In this document: positions 44,134 to 52,660 of the stretch, piece by piece | Position numbering within the stretch: the stretch's first letter is position 1 | How the letters are laid out: each line of letters starts with the position of its first letter | Assembly (NCBI GenBank): GCA_036774405.1 | Contig: DAIPBO010000018.1 | Span: 1-64,000 of the forward strand | DNA: 64,000 nucleotides | Reading direction: 5' to 3' | Source: JAAYDS01 sp012729155 | GTDB lineage: Bacteria; Chloroflexota; Anaerolineae; UBA1429 | Notes under the pieces: generated by a model | What the model was told of the DNA's origin: nothing | Seen by the model: the letters and a program-made list of their open reading frames with translations, nothing else | Databases searched by the model: none | Translations under genes and position numbers: made by a program

Positions 44134-45230
44134 GCGTCTTGCACCTCGGCGTAGCGATAGTATGCAGCACAGCTCCCCTCGGCACTGACCATGCAGGGGC
44201 CAACAGGATCGCGCGGCGTGCACCGCCGTCCAAACAGCGGGCAGGCGGTCGGCAAAAGCACGCCGCGTAGTACGTCGCCGCAACGACAGCCCGGCGGCTC
44301 TGGCGCTCGATCGACATCCAGAGGGTAGAGGGCGCGCACATCGCGGTGCTGGAGATCTGTAATGAGCGCAAGCCCGCTCTCTTCCAGCGCTCCCAGGCCG
44401 CGCCACTCGGCATCGCTTGGGGCAAAGCACCTCTTCAACAGTGTCTGAGCGGCCGCATTGCCATGAGCGTCGACGCCGCGGCCGTAACAGTTCTCAACCC
44501 GAGGCCGCTGCTCGACGGCCATCTCGATCAGCGATGCGATGGCCTGCAGCATATCAAGCGGCTCAAAGCCAGATACGGCCACGCCGATGCCATACTCCTC
44601 GGGCACGAACTGCCAGGCATCGCTGCCGGTCACGGCGCTCACATGTCCCGGGCCGATGATCCCATCCAGGTTCGTGTCTCCGCCGCACAGTATGGCTCGC
44701 ATGGCTGGCGGTGTGGTCTTGTGCAGGCTGAGCAGCAGCAGGTTGTCGACCGTCTGGCTTTCGGCCTGCAGCAGCGTGGCTGCCACGCCGGGGGCTGTGG
44801 TCTCGAACCCAACACCAAGCAGCACGACTGGACGATCGGGCAGCTGCTGGGCCAGGGCCAGCGCATCCAGCGGCGAATAGACAAGGCGTACATCGGCCCC
44901 CTCGCTGCGGGCATGCATCAGAGATCGGCCCGCCGAGCCAGGCACTCGCATCATGTCGCCAAACGTTGCCAATACCAGGTCTGGCACCGCTGCAAGCGCG
45001 ACACAATAGTCAAGATCGGTGGCTGAAGTGACGCATACCGGGCAGCCTGGCCCCGACAGCAGATCCACCTCTGGGGCCAACAGTCGACCCAGGCCATAGC
45101 GCCCGATGGCATGGGTGTGTCCGCCGCAAAACTCCATCAGCCGCAGGCGCCGTCCACGGGCCAACCGCTTGATACGATCGACCAGGCGAGCAGCCGTGGC
45201 TGGATCGCGGAACTCGTCGATGTACCTCAC
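44130..45230 (-). CDS. hypD: Hydrogenase maturation protein HypD
   Basis: 366 residues. With HypC it forms the scaffold that builds the Fe(CN)2CO group. Conserved motifs are MEFCGGHTHAIGRYGL, GPGCPVCVTSATDLD, GVGFETTAPG and the C-terminal [4Fe-4S] cysteines CRCGDVLRG, ACPLFGRRCTP and GPCMVSAEGSCAAYY. It overlaps hypC and hypE by 4 bases each, so translation is coupled. Confidence 0.96.
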   Translation of the reverse strand: MRYIDEFRDPATAARLVDRIKRLARGRRLRLMEFCGGHTHAIGRYGLGRLLAPEVDLLSGPGCPVCVTSATDLDYCVALAAVPDLVLATFGDMMRVPGSAGRSLMHARSEGADVRLVYSPLDALALAQQLPDRPVVLLGVGFETTAPGVAATLLQAESQTVDNLLLLSLHKTTPPAMRAILCGGDTNLDGIIGPGHVSAVTGSDAWQFVPEEYGIGVAVSGFEPLDMLQAIASLIEMAVEQRPRVENCYGRGVDAHGNAAAQTLLKRCFAPSDAEWRGLGALEESGLALITDLQHRDVRALYPLDVDRAPEPPGCRCGDVLRGVLLPTACPLFGRRCTPRDPVGPCMVSAEGSCAAYYRYAEVQDA

Positions 45231-45475
45231 GCTTCGCTTTCTGCCCGATACTGCGCCTCGAATGCTTCAAGCTCATCGAACAGGGCCAGCGTTGCCCTGG
45301 CCTCTTGCTCATCGAGCACGTTCAGCGCAAAGCCCGTGTGAACCAGCACATAATCCCCTACGCGGGCCTCGGGCGTCATCACAAGGCTTACCTTGCGCTC
45401 AACGCTCGAAAGCTCAACCGTCGCCATTCCCTCGTTATCGATCGCCTTGATGCGCACTGGTATTGCCAGACACAT
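45227..45475 (-). CDS. hypC: Hydrogenase maturation chaperone HypC
   Basis: 82 residues starting with the invariant MCLAIP, whose cysteine 2 carries the iron complex. GDYVLVHTGFALNVLDEQEA is typical of the family. It transfers the iron group from HypD to the large subunit. Start ATG 45475 follows AGGGATG. It lies between hypF and hypD. Confidence 0.96.
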   Translation of the reverse strand: MCLAIPVRIKAIDNEGMATVELSSVERKVSLVMTPEARVGDYVLVHTGFALNVLDEQEARATLALFDELEAFEAQYRAESEA

Positions 45476-45490
45476 GATCGCACATCCCTT

Positions 45491-47800
45491 CTAGCGTAGC
45501 CGCACGCCTGCCAGCGCCGCCTGCCCCAGCGACACGCCGCCGTCGTTGCAGGGCACCTCACGGTGCAGCAGAACCCGTAGGCTGGCGCGCTCGAGCGCTG
45601 GCACCGCCAGCCGCAAAAGCAGTACGTTCTGCATGACGCCGCCACTCAGCGCAACACTATCGGCACCAGCCTCGCGCGCCAATGCCGACGCAACCTGAGT
45701 TACCATGTTAGCCACAGAACGGTGGAAACGCAAAGCGATGATCTGCCTCGGCACGCCTGCTAGGGCATCGTTCAACACACCCTCCAGCAGACCATCGAGC
45801 AGCACCTTATCTGCGACACCCCGCTCAACGTCGAAGGGGTAGCAGCCCGCATCGTCTTGCGGATTGGCCGCCAGCTGCTCAAGCTCGATGGCTGCCTGCG
45901 CCTCATAGCTGACGACGCGCGCCACGCCGAGCAAAGCGCTGACGGCATCAAACAGCCTGCCCATCGATGACGTCTGTGGTGCCTGGATGCCCCTCTCGAG
46001 CTGTGCATGCAACAGCGTCAGCTCTGCGTCGCCAGCCAAGCCAGAGGCCATCTCGCTCTCGAGACCCAGCGCCCACAGGTAGCTAGCTGCAGTGCGCCAG
46101 GGTTGCTTGATCGCAGCAGCACCCCCGGGCAAGGGTAGATAATCCAAGTGGGCGCGGCGCTCGAGGCGGGCATAGTCGCCCACAAACCACTCGCCGCCCC
46201 AGATGGCGCCGTCGTCGCCCAGACCGGTGCCATCCATCGCCACCCCGACGATGGGGCCATCATCGAGCGGCCACCCGTTGTCAGCCAGCACAGCTGCGAT
46301 GTGGGCCCGATGGTGCTGCACGGCCAGAGGCTTGGCAAGACCTCGCTCGGCAGCATAGCGCTCCGCCAGCCGGCTCGAAAGATAGTCAGGATGGAGATCG
46401 CGCACGATGTGGGCAGGCTCCAGCCGGAAGAGTCGCTCATAGAGAGCGAGCGTCTCCTCATAGTGCGCCAGGCTCTGCAGGTCTTCGAGATCGCCTATAT
46501 GCTGGCTGACAAAGGCATGCTGGCCGCGCGCGAGGCAGAACGTATTCTTGAGCAGCGGCCCTACTGCCAGGAGCGGCGGGACATCAAAGGGCAGACTGAC
46601 TGGATAGGGAGCCAGGCTGCGGGCGCGCCGGACCGTCTGGACAGGCGCCTGGGGTAGGCCAGTTGCCTGCACGACGGAGTCGTCATAGCGACTGTGGATG
46701 TCGCGATCGTGCAACAAGATGACGTCGGCCAACTTGCCCAGACGCCTTACCGCCTCGTCGTTATCCTTCACGATGGGCTCTTCTGCCAGGTTGCCGCTGG
46801 TCATCACCAACGGCCGGCCGACGTCGCGCGTAATGAGGTGATGCAGCGGCGTCGACGGTAACATCAGCCCGACCGTGCGGGTGTTGGGCGCCAACGAGGG
46901 CGCCAAATGAGCATCAGGGCAACGCTCGACCAGCACTACTGGCCGCCGCATCGAGGTCAGTGTCTCACTCGCCTCGGCGTCGAAGGCTGCCAGAGCGCGT
47001 GCATCAGCGACAGTGGCCACCATCACGGCAAAGGGCTTGTGGGGACGGCGCTTGCGCTGACGCAACAGGGCCACTGCCCTTTCGTTGGTGGCATCGCAGG
47101 CGAGGTGAAAGCCACCTAGCCCCTTGATCGCCACCACCTGCCCTGCGCGCAAACGATCGGCCACGGCAGCGAGCACGCCATCGTCATCGGCCAGATGCTC
47201 TGCAGCCACCAGCGGCTGCCCTGCAGCATCCACCAACCAGAGGTGCGGACCGCATGTGGGGCAAGCATTGGGCTGGGCGTGAAATCGCCGGTTGGTGGGA
47301 TCATCATACTCTTGCTGGCAGGCCGCACAGAGCGCGAACACGCCCATGGTCGTATTGGGCCGATCGTATGGGATATCTTTGATGATGGTGAACCGTGGCC
47401 CGCAGTTGGTGCAGTTGATGAACGGATAGCGATGTCGTCGGTCAGCGGGGTCGAGAAGCTCGCGCAGGCAGTCATCGCAGGTGGCGACATCTGGCGAGAT
47501 CAATTGATGCTGGCCGGCCACTGCACGCGAGCGGCGTATCTCGAAGCGGTCATAGCCTTCGAACTTGCCCTCACGGGCCACCACGCCCTCGATCCGCGCC
47601 AGCGGCGGCGCTTCAGCGTTCAGGGCTTTCTGAAAGGCGCACAGGCCATCGGCGCTGCCCTCAACATGCAGGTCGACGCCACCCGAATGGTTGAGCACCC
47701 AGCCCGTCAGGCCGAGGCGTGCCGCGAGTCCATAGATAAAGGGGCGAAACCCCACTCCCTGCACCACGCCGGTGACGGTGATCTCTAGAGCCGCTTTCAT
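45491..47800 (-). CDS. hypF: Carbamoyltransferase HypF
   Basis: 769 residues, the usual length. An acylphosphatase-like domain (GVVQGVGFRPFIYGLAARLG) is followed by two zinc fingers (CDDCLREL with CTNCGPRF, and CAACQQEY with CPTCGPHL), a YrdC-like domain and a Kae1-like carbamoyltransferase with HHRAHIAAVLADNGWPLD and VGVAMDGTGLGDDGAIWGGE. It uses carbamoyl phosphate to make the thiocyanate precursor. The ATG is 2 bases after the protease stop. Confidence 0.96.
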   Translation of the reverse strand: MKAALEITVTGVVQGVGFRPFIYGLAARLGLTGWVLNHSGGVDLHVEGSADGLCAFQKALNAEAPPLARIEGVVAREGKFEGYDRFEIRRSRAVAGQHQLISPDVATCDDCLRELLDPADRRHRYPFINCTNCGPRFTIIKDIPYDRPNTTMGVFALCAACQQEYDDPTNRRFHAQPNACPTCGPHLWLVDAAGQPLVAAEHLADDDGVLAAVADRLRAGQVVAIKGLGGFHLACDATNERAVALLRQRKRRPHKPFAVMVATVADARALAAFDAEASETLTSMRRPVVLVERCPDAHLAPSLAPNTRTVGLMLPSTPLHHLITRDVGRPLVMTSGNLAEEPIVKDNDEAVRRLGKLADVILLHDRDIHSRYDDSVVQATGLPQAPVQTVRRARSLAPYPVSLPFDVPPLLAVGPLLKNTFCLARGQHAFVSQHIGDLEDLQSLAHYEETLALYERLFRLEPAHIVRDLHPDYLSSRLAERYAAERGLAKPLAVQHHRAHIAAVLADNGWPLDDGPIVGVAMDGTGLGDDGAIWGGEWFVGDYARLERRAHLDYLPLPGGAAAIKQPWRTAASYLWALGLESEMASGLAGDAELTLLHAQLERGIQAPQTSSMGRLFDAVSALLGVARVVSYEAQAAIELEQLAANPQDDAGCYPFDVERGVADKVLLDGLLEGVLNDALAGVPRQIIALRFHRSVANMVTQVASALAREAGADSVALSGGVMQNVLLLRLAVPALERASLRVLLHREVPCNDGGVSLGQAALAGVRLR

Positions 47801-47801
47801 C

Positions 47802-48296
47802 TCAGTCGCCAGTCGTCTCGCCGGCCCACAGCAGAATGCGTTCGACGACGCCGGGCACCATGGCTGCCACCTCCGGGCTCAGCTCTTCGCCAAAATCGAA
47901 ATCCATCCCAGGAAGCGAGAGCAGCAGTCCCCTGGGAGCGCGGCCGTACAGCTGCTGCGCGAGGGCAAGAATGGAACTGGGCTTGAACTGATGAGACACC
48001 AGGTGTGTGGCCTCGAACTGGGGCTGGAGCGCCTCTTCGCGCATCCCCGCGCCAAGCCCAGGCACATGAGCATCGACGAACACAGCCTGATCATAGTCTA
48101 CGACGGTCTCGGCAAGCTCTGGCACCATCTGATGCAGTACGACGCAATCGAGTGCTTGGCCGAGCTCGTCAAAGCCGTCATCAAAGGGGCCCAACTCCTC
48201 ACGGCCGAGCCGTCGTCGCACGGCATTGACGATATGCCGGCCCACGCCGTCGTCGCGCCGATACGCATTGCCAACTGCCACAACAATCGTCCTCAA
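47802..48296 (-). CDS. Hydrogenase maturation protease (HoxW/HycI-like)
   Basis: 164 residues from TTG 48296, which has GGGGAGG four bases upstream. The N-terminal VVAVGNAYRRDDGVGRHIV contains the acidic residues that bind nickel in the protease family, and DAHVPGLG and HLVSHQFKPSSILALA follow. It removes the C-terminal peptide of the large subunit after nickel insertion. It lies between hoxH and hypF, and the hairpin at 48316-48351 separates it from hoxH. Confidence 0.92.
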   Translation of the reverse strand: MRTIVVAVGNAYRRDDGVGRHIVNAVRRRLGREELGPFDDGFDELGQALDCVVLHQMVPELAETVVDYDQAVFVDAHVPGLGAGMREEALQPQFEATHLVSHQFKPSSILALAQQLYGRAPRGLLLSLPGMDFDFGEELSPEVAAMVPGVVERILLWAGETTGD

Positions 48297-48315
48297 GAAA
48301 CCTCCCCATCAATGA

Positions 48316-48351
48316 CACAGCCCCGAGGCCGCTCAGCGTCTCGGGGCTGTG
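48316..48351. terminator. Hairpin between hoxH and the maturation protease gene
   Basis: A perfect 12-base inverted repeat (48316-48327 with 48340-48351) and a 12-base loop. No T-run follows on the minus strand (TCATTGATGG), so it is more likely an mRNA processing, stabilising or partial termination element than a full terminator. Confidence 0.45.
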
Positions 48352-48369
48352 CTAGTTGCACTCTAGAGC

Positions 48370-49794
48370 CTAGTCGCGACGCAAGGTGTCGACCACCTGC
48401 CCGTCAGCGTCCACCAGCTGGATCAGGATAGGCATCTCGCCCACCGCGTGCGTCGAGCAAGAGAGGCACGGGTCATGGGCACGAATGGCTGCTTCAACCC
48501 GGTTGAGCATGCCCTCGGTGAGGTGCTTGCCATCGACATAGCGCTTGGCCACCATGTCCACCGAGTGCCCCATCGCCCAGGCATTGTGGCCTGTTGCCAC
48601 GATCATGTTGACCTGGGTCAAGAGGCCGTTGGCGTCGGTCCAGTAGTGATGGAACAGAGTGCCGCGCGGAGCCTCTAGACAGCCAACCCCTTCGCCGGTG
48701 AGCTCTTCGGGATCGTTGGCCACGTCATCACACAAGATGAGCGGGTCCTCCAGCAGCTCACGTGCGCGCTCAAGCGCATATAGCGTCTCGATAAGGCGTG
48801 CATAGTGGAACCATAGCGTGCCCTCAACAGGGCGGCCACCGTTGAGACCCTTCCACTTGAGCATTTCCTCTTGCGCCAGAGGCGTGCTGATCGAGCTAGC
48901 AGCGTTCAGGCGGCCCAAAGGCCCAACCCGATACACGCCCTGGGGCCAGCCCATCGGCTTGTAGAAAGGCGACTTGAGATAGGTGTGCGCCTCTACGTGC
49001 TCGCCGATGTACTGCAAGTAATCCTTGGGGGCGAACTCGACGATCTTGGCGCCGGCCTCGCTCACCAAACGCAGCTTGCCGTCATACAGATCGAGCGAGC
49101 CGTCTTTGCGCACCGTGCCCATGTACATCGAGGGAAACACGGCGAACTCGTTCATCATGTCCTGATTCGCATCGGCCCAGTTGAGGAACAGAGCAATACC
49201 CTGCTGGGTCGTGGCGATGTGATCATCGATCTGCGCAGCGATCCACTCGCGGTCTTCGGCAGCCAGCGGCTTGTTGACGCCACCAACGACGGAAAAGATC
49301 GGGTGCACCCGGCGCTCACCCAGTCGGCGGACGATCTCCTGACCAAATGCGCGCAGCTTGACGGCCCTCACGGCCAGCTCTGGGTTGACACCGACGACGC
49401 CAGCCACATTGCGGATAGCCGGGTCGGCGTCAAAGCCCATGATCATGTCAGGGCCGGCGAGCTCGAAAAAGTGCATGCCATGCGACTGAATCATCTGCCC
49501 CATGTGCATCAGCTCGCGCAGCTTAAAGGCCACTTCGGTGGGCACAACACCCGCACAAGCGTCGACGGCCTTGGCTGCGGCCAAGTGATGGCTTACCGGG
49601 CAGATACCACACGAACGTTGCGTGATCTGGGGCATCTCGTAAAACGGGCGCCCCTCGCAGAACTTTTCAAAGCCACGGTATTGCGTCACATGGAACAGCG
49701 AGCGCTCCACCTTGCCCTCATCATTCAGATGAATGGTGATCTTGGCATGGCCTTCAATGCGCGTTACCGGCGAAATGGTTATCTTCTGAGTCAT
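48370..49794 (-). CDS. hoxH: [NiFe] hydrogenase large subunit, HoxH-like (group 3)
   Basis: 474 residues. The N-terminal nickel-binding pair is in QRSCGICPVSHH and the C-terminal pair in DPCLSCSTHAVGE. Both second-sphere cysteines are ordinary cysteine, not selenocysteine. The segment ITISPVTRIEGHAKITIHLN is the L1 motif. The length, a short C-terminal extension after DPCLSC for the maturation protease and the small cytoplasmic partner fit the soluble bidirectional group 3 enzymes. Start ATG 49794 with AGAGGAG. It lies 12 bases after hoxY. Confidence 0.95.
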   Translation of the reverse strand: MTQKITISPVTRIEGHAKITIHLNDEGKVERSLFHVTQYRGFEKFCEGRPFYEMPQITQRSCGICPVSHHLAAAKAVDACAGVVPTEVAFKLRELMHMGQMIQSHGMHFFELAGPDMIMGFDADPAIRNVAGVVGVNPELAVRAVKLRAFGQEIVRRLGERRVHPIFSVVGGVNKPLAAEDREWIAAQIDDHIATTQQGIALFLNWADANQDMMNEFAVFPSMYMGTVRKDGSLDLYDGKLRLVSEAGAKIVEFAPKDYLQYIGEHVEAHTYLKSPFYKPMGWPQGVYRVGPLGRLNAASSISTPLAQEEMLKWKGLNGGRPVEGTLWFHYARLIETLYALERARELLEDPLILCDDVANDPEELTGEGVGCLEAPRGTLFHHYWTDANGLLTQVNMIVATGHNAWAMGHSVDMVAKRYVDGKHLTEGMLNRVEAAIRAHDPCLSCSTHAVGEMPILIQLVDADGQVVDTLRRD

Positions 49795-49806
49795 GGTAGG
49801 CTCCTC

Positions 49807-50358
49807 TTATTCGTCCATACCGTAACGCAGGGCCTCACCCTCCACCTTGGGCATGCGGCCAGCGATAAGCTCGCTCAACACGTACCAGATACGGTCAGCG
49901 TTGGGCGGGCAGCCAAAGAGGTACAGGTCGACGGGCACCACCTGATCGATCGCTTTGACCGTATCGGTCAGCTCGGGCAGGTCTTCGCTGCCAGGGCGCG
50001 TGCCATCGACGGTACTGGCGGTCTCAACATAGCCACAGCGCAACACATCTTCCTTATCCCACGGGTTGCGCATGGTACATACGCCACCTGTCACAGCGCA
50101 ATCGCCGAGCGCGATCAGGATTTTGCACCGCTCGCGCATCATCTTGACTTCTTCGAGCTCGTCTACATTGCCAATGCCGCCAGTGATAATGCCCACATCT
50201 ACGCCCGACTCGGGCGGATGCTTGAGATCCGTGATCGGCGACGAGGTCAACTCCACATGGTTCAGCAGTTCGACGATGCGCTCGTCAATATCGAGAAACG
50301 ACATATGGCAGCCTGCGCACGCCTCGAGCCAGGTCGTTGCCAACTTGATCTTGGCCAT
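49807..50358 (-). CDS. hoxY: [NiFe] hydrogenase small subunit, HoxY-like
   Basis: 183 residues, start ATG 50358 with GGGAGCTGAA. It has only the proximal cluster cysteines: WLEACAGCHMSFLDID, ALGDCAVTGGVC and LFGCPPNADRIW. No signal peptide and no medial or distal cluster domain, as expected for HoxY-type soluble enzymes. It overlaps neither neighbour but lies 43 bases after the HoxU/NuoG-like gene. Confidence 0.93.
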   Translation of the reverse strand: MAKIKLATTWLEACAGCHMSFLDIDERIVELLNHVELTSSPITDLKHPPESGVDVGIITGGIGNVDELEEVKMMRERCKILIALGDCAVTGGVCTMRNPWDKEDVLRCGYVETASTVDGTRPGSEDLPELTDTVKAIDQVVPVDLYLFGCPPNADRIWYVLSELIAGRMPKVEGEALRYGMDE

Positions 50359-50401
50359 TTCAGCTCCCAATCCCTTTCTACAGTGCTGGTGCGCCGACGG
50401 T

Positions 50402-52102
50402 CTAGAGGCGCGACGCGAGATCGGCGAGGACATCCGTCTCATCGCGGACGCCCTTGGGCATGGCCACAGCGCCGTTCAGAGCCATCGTCTTTCCTTCAAG
50501 GTTGGTGATGTGCCCGCTACGCTCTGCCCAAATCGGCGCCGGCAGCAACACATCGACCTCATCAAGGGCGCTCGACTGGTAGCTCGCCACGGCCACAGTG
50601 AACGCACCATGCTTCGCGGGCAAGCAGGTCGAGCGCACTTCTTCCTCACCCAGTAGCCACAACTGCGCCTTGGCGCCATTCAGCTTCACGGGGGCGATGC
50701 CCAGCTCGGCCATACCCCGCCCGTTGGCGCCAGGCTCGAGCCCGAGGAACTTGGCCTTGGAAAGCCCCCTGAGGTTTGCGGCGACCTCACTGGACAGCCC
50801 AGCGCCATACAGCACGACTGGCTTCTCAGCCTGTGCGACCAGCTCCGCCAGTTGGCTGGCCTGGCCGCTGGTCAGGTTCACATCAGCGAACTTGGCCATG
50901 GTATTCTCGCCATCGCAGACCACCACGATGCGCGCGCCGTGATCTTTGGCACGCTTGGCCAGATAGCCAAGCACACGATTCGTCTCGAGCGGATCGACAC
51001 CTGCCACAATGACCAGATCGGCCTCGGGTACATCAGTCACCGCTCCAGCAGTGACCCCATCCAGGCAGGGCAGCGTGGCGCCCAGGCAGCCCACCTTGCC
51101 GCTCAAGCGATCCATCAGCGACTTGAGGCCACCAAGCGCCTCATTCGTGTTGGCGCCTGTCGCCAGCGCCACAACGTCGCCGAGCTTGAGGCCGCTGGCG
51201 GCCACGTCGAGGGCCTCATCCCAGGTCGCGTCGACAAGCTTGCCATCGCGACGCACCCTAGGCCCAGTAACACGCTCGCGCTGCTCGTCATACAGAGGAG
51301 CAAAGCGTCCATCGACGCACAAGAGCCCGTGGGTTGGCTCGGCCTCCCAGACGCCTTCGACGCGCAGCAATCGACGATGCGCCGACACCACCTCGATCTG
51401 GCAACCCACACTACACTGCATGCAGGTAGTGACGGTTCGGTCCACCTGCTCGCGATGACCACCATAGACGCTCCGGCGGTCGATGAGCGCGCCTGTGGGG
51501 CACACCTGCAAGCAGGTGCCACACGAGACACAGCTCGAGTCTCCAAAGGGCAGTCCCAGGTCAGCCGAAATGACTGAGTGCGATCCGCGATAGGCCATCT
51601 GCAACGTGTGGTTCGCCACAATCTCATCGCAGGCGCGGATGCACCGGCGACACAGGACGCAGCGGTTATGGTCCATCACAAAGTACTTGCGAGAAGCGTC
51701 GACGTCCTTGTTCTCTGCGGGCCGCTCAAAGAGCCAATGGTCAAGGTTATGGCGATAGGCCAGGTCCTGCAGCTCGCAATCCCCACTGGTGGGGCAATAC
51801 ATGCAATAGTGATTGCGCTCATAGAACAAGAGCTGCAACACCAGGCTGCGCGTCTCGAATAGCTTGGGCGTCTCTGTGTGGACGACCATGCCGTCAGTGG
51901 CCGGGCAGGTGCAGGCCGTCTGAAAGCCGCGCATCTTCTCGACTTCGACCAGGCACAGGCGGCAGCCACCCAGATCACTCACCATGGGATGGTGACACAG
52001 CGTCGGAATGTCAACACCAGCAGACTGGGCCACCTCCAGGATGGTCTGGCCAGACTGACCAACCACCTCTACCCCGTCGATTGTGAGGTGTATCTCACTC
52101 AT
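50402..52102 (-). CDS. HoxU/NuoG-like iron-sulfur subunit with a truncated molybdopterin-type domain
   Basis: 566 residues. A plant-type [2Fe-2S] domain comes first (CHHPMVSDLGGCRLCLVEV, then ACTCPATDG), followed by a His/Cys [4Fe-4S] site (HYCMYCPTSGDC), two ferredoxin-type [4Fe-4S] motifs (CVLCRRCIRACDE and CVSCGTCLQVCPTGA) and another [4Fe-4S] site of NuoG or formate dehydrogenase type (CMQCSVGCQIE, LLCVDGRF). The last 280 residues resemble the core of NuoG/molybdopterin oxidoreductases but are short. It is longer than classical HoxU (near 240 residues). No HoxF or HoxE is found in the window, so the electron partner is unclear. ATG 52102 with AGGAGGAAGGG. Confidence 0.88.
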   Translation of the reverse strand: MSEIHLTIDGVEVVGQSGQTILEVAQSAGVDIPTLCHHPMVSDLGGCRLCLVEVEKMRGFQTACTCPATDGMVVHTETPKLFETRSLVLQLLFYERNHYCMYCPTSGDCELQDLAYRHNLDHWLFERPAENKDVDASRKYFVMDHNRCVLCRRCIRACDEIVANHTLQMAYRGSHSVISADLGLPFGDSSCVSCGTCLQVCPTGALIDRRSVYGGHREQVDRTVTTCMQCSVGCQIEVVSAHRRLLRVEGVWEAEPTHGLLCVDGRFAPLYDEQRERVTGPRVRRDGKLVDATWDEALDVAASGLKLGDVVALATGANTNEALGGLKSLMDRLSGKVGCLGATLPCLDGVTAGAVTDVPEADLVIVAGVDPLETNRVLGYLAKRAKDHGARIVVVCDGENTMAKFADVNLTSGQASQLAELVAQAEKPVVLYGAGLSSEVAANLRGLSKAKFLGLEPGANGRGMAELGIAPVKLNGAKAQLWLLGEEEVRSTCLPAKHGAFTVAVASYQSSALDEVDVLLPAPIWAERSGHITNLEGKTMALNGAVAMPKGVRDETDVLADLASRL

Positions 52103-52211
52103 ACTGCCCCTTCCTCCTCACGACATTGCGGTTTCGTCATCGACTTCGGGCGAGCGCGCTGCCCGACCGTGATCCACACTGCACGCTGCTAGACGGCAGC
52201 CGTCAGGCCAC

Positions 52212-52241
52212 CTTTTAGGCCACAACAGTCCGTACTGTCAA
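52212..52241 (-). promoter_or_regulatory. Promoter of the hydrogenase operon
   Basis: Perfect TTGACA (52241-52236), 18-base spacer, TAAAAG (52217-52212) on the minus strand. The start falls near 52205, about 100 bases before the HoxU-like ATG. Confidence 0.5.
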
Positions 52242-52264
52242 ACGATCTGAACGCGCCAGAACAT

Positions 52265-52280
52265 TGTGACTTTTATCACA
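52265..52280. promoter_or_regulatory. Crp/Fnr-type operator upstream of the hydrogenase operon
   Basis: TGTGA-N6-TCACA, with both half-sites exact, centred at 52272.5. That is about 67 bases before the predicted start, a class I activator distance. Whether a cAMP, redox or other Crp-family protein binds is not shown. Confidence 0.6.
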
Positions 52281-52367
52281 GCCAAACCGCGCGCATTCTA
52301 CAACAGCCGCTGCGAGTTGCCAAGTCAATCGAACGCGCGTCTCAACCAGCACTGCGGTCACACGAGA

Positions 52368-52400
52368 AACGGCAGCCGTACACGCTAACAAGCTGCCGTT
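52368..52400 (-). terminator. Hairpin terminator downstream of the tRNA-Sec gene
   Basis: AACGGCAGC and GCTGCCGTT form a 9-base stem with a 15-base loop, followed on the minus strand by TCTCGTG. It is about 64 bases past the tRNA 3' end. The rest of the 360-base gap (52103-52463) holds the operator and promoter just listed and no gene. Confidence 0.5.
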
Positions 52401-52463
52401 CAGCATGTTGAGGTCTTGACAGACTATGACCTGCGTCGCTGCATGTGATACGCTCACCTCTAG

Positions 52464-52559
52464 CGGGAGTGGATGGGAGTCGAACCCACCAAGGCCGCTT
52501 GCGCAGCACCCCTCAACGGTTTTGAAGACCGCGGAGCCCACCGGGACTCAGCCACCCCC
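52464..52559 (-). tRNA. selC: tRNA-Sec (anticodon UCA)
   Basis: 96 nucleotides. The acceptor stem has 8 pairs, GGGGGTGG with CCACTCCC (one G-U), as in bacterial tRNA-Sec, and the T arm has 5 pairs (GTGGG, TTCGACT, CCCAT). The anticodon loop CTTCAAA presents TCA, within a stem of at least five pairs. A long variable arm follows (around TGCTGCGCAAGCGGC). The discriminator is G and the CCA is not encoded. Own promoter at 52575-52603. No selA, selB, selD or clear selenoprotein is in the window, so decoding depends on genes elsewhere. Confidence 0.9.
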
Positions 52560-52574
52560 ACGACTACCCTGTCG

Positions 52575-52603
52575 ATATTAGGCCAGTCTCTCGGCGTCGT
52601 CAA
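52575..52603 (-). promoter_or_regulatory. Promoter of the tRNA-Sec gene
   Basis: Minus strand TTGACG (52603-52598), 17-base spacer, TAATAT (52580-52575). The start falls near 52568, nine bases before the mature 5' end. Confidence 0.6.
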
Positions 52604-52660
52604 GCAAGCCAAACACTGCTCGCTACAGCCATTTGACGTGCCGCCAAAGTGGGCGACACT

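Noticed and set aside
48370..49794. Selenocysteine in the hydrogenase large subunit
   Set aside because: Both nickel-ligand motifs read cysteine (TGC/TGT) and the frame has no internal TGA.
48871..50508. Long plus-strand open frame opposite hoxH and hoxY
   Set aside because: The opposite strand has clear family motifs throughout. The frame is open only because of high GC content and has no recognisable domain.
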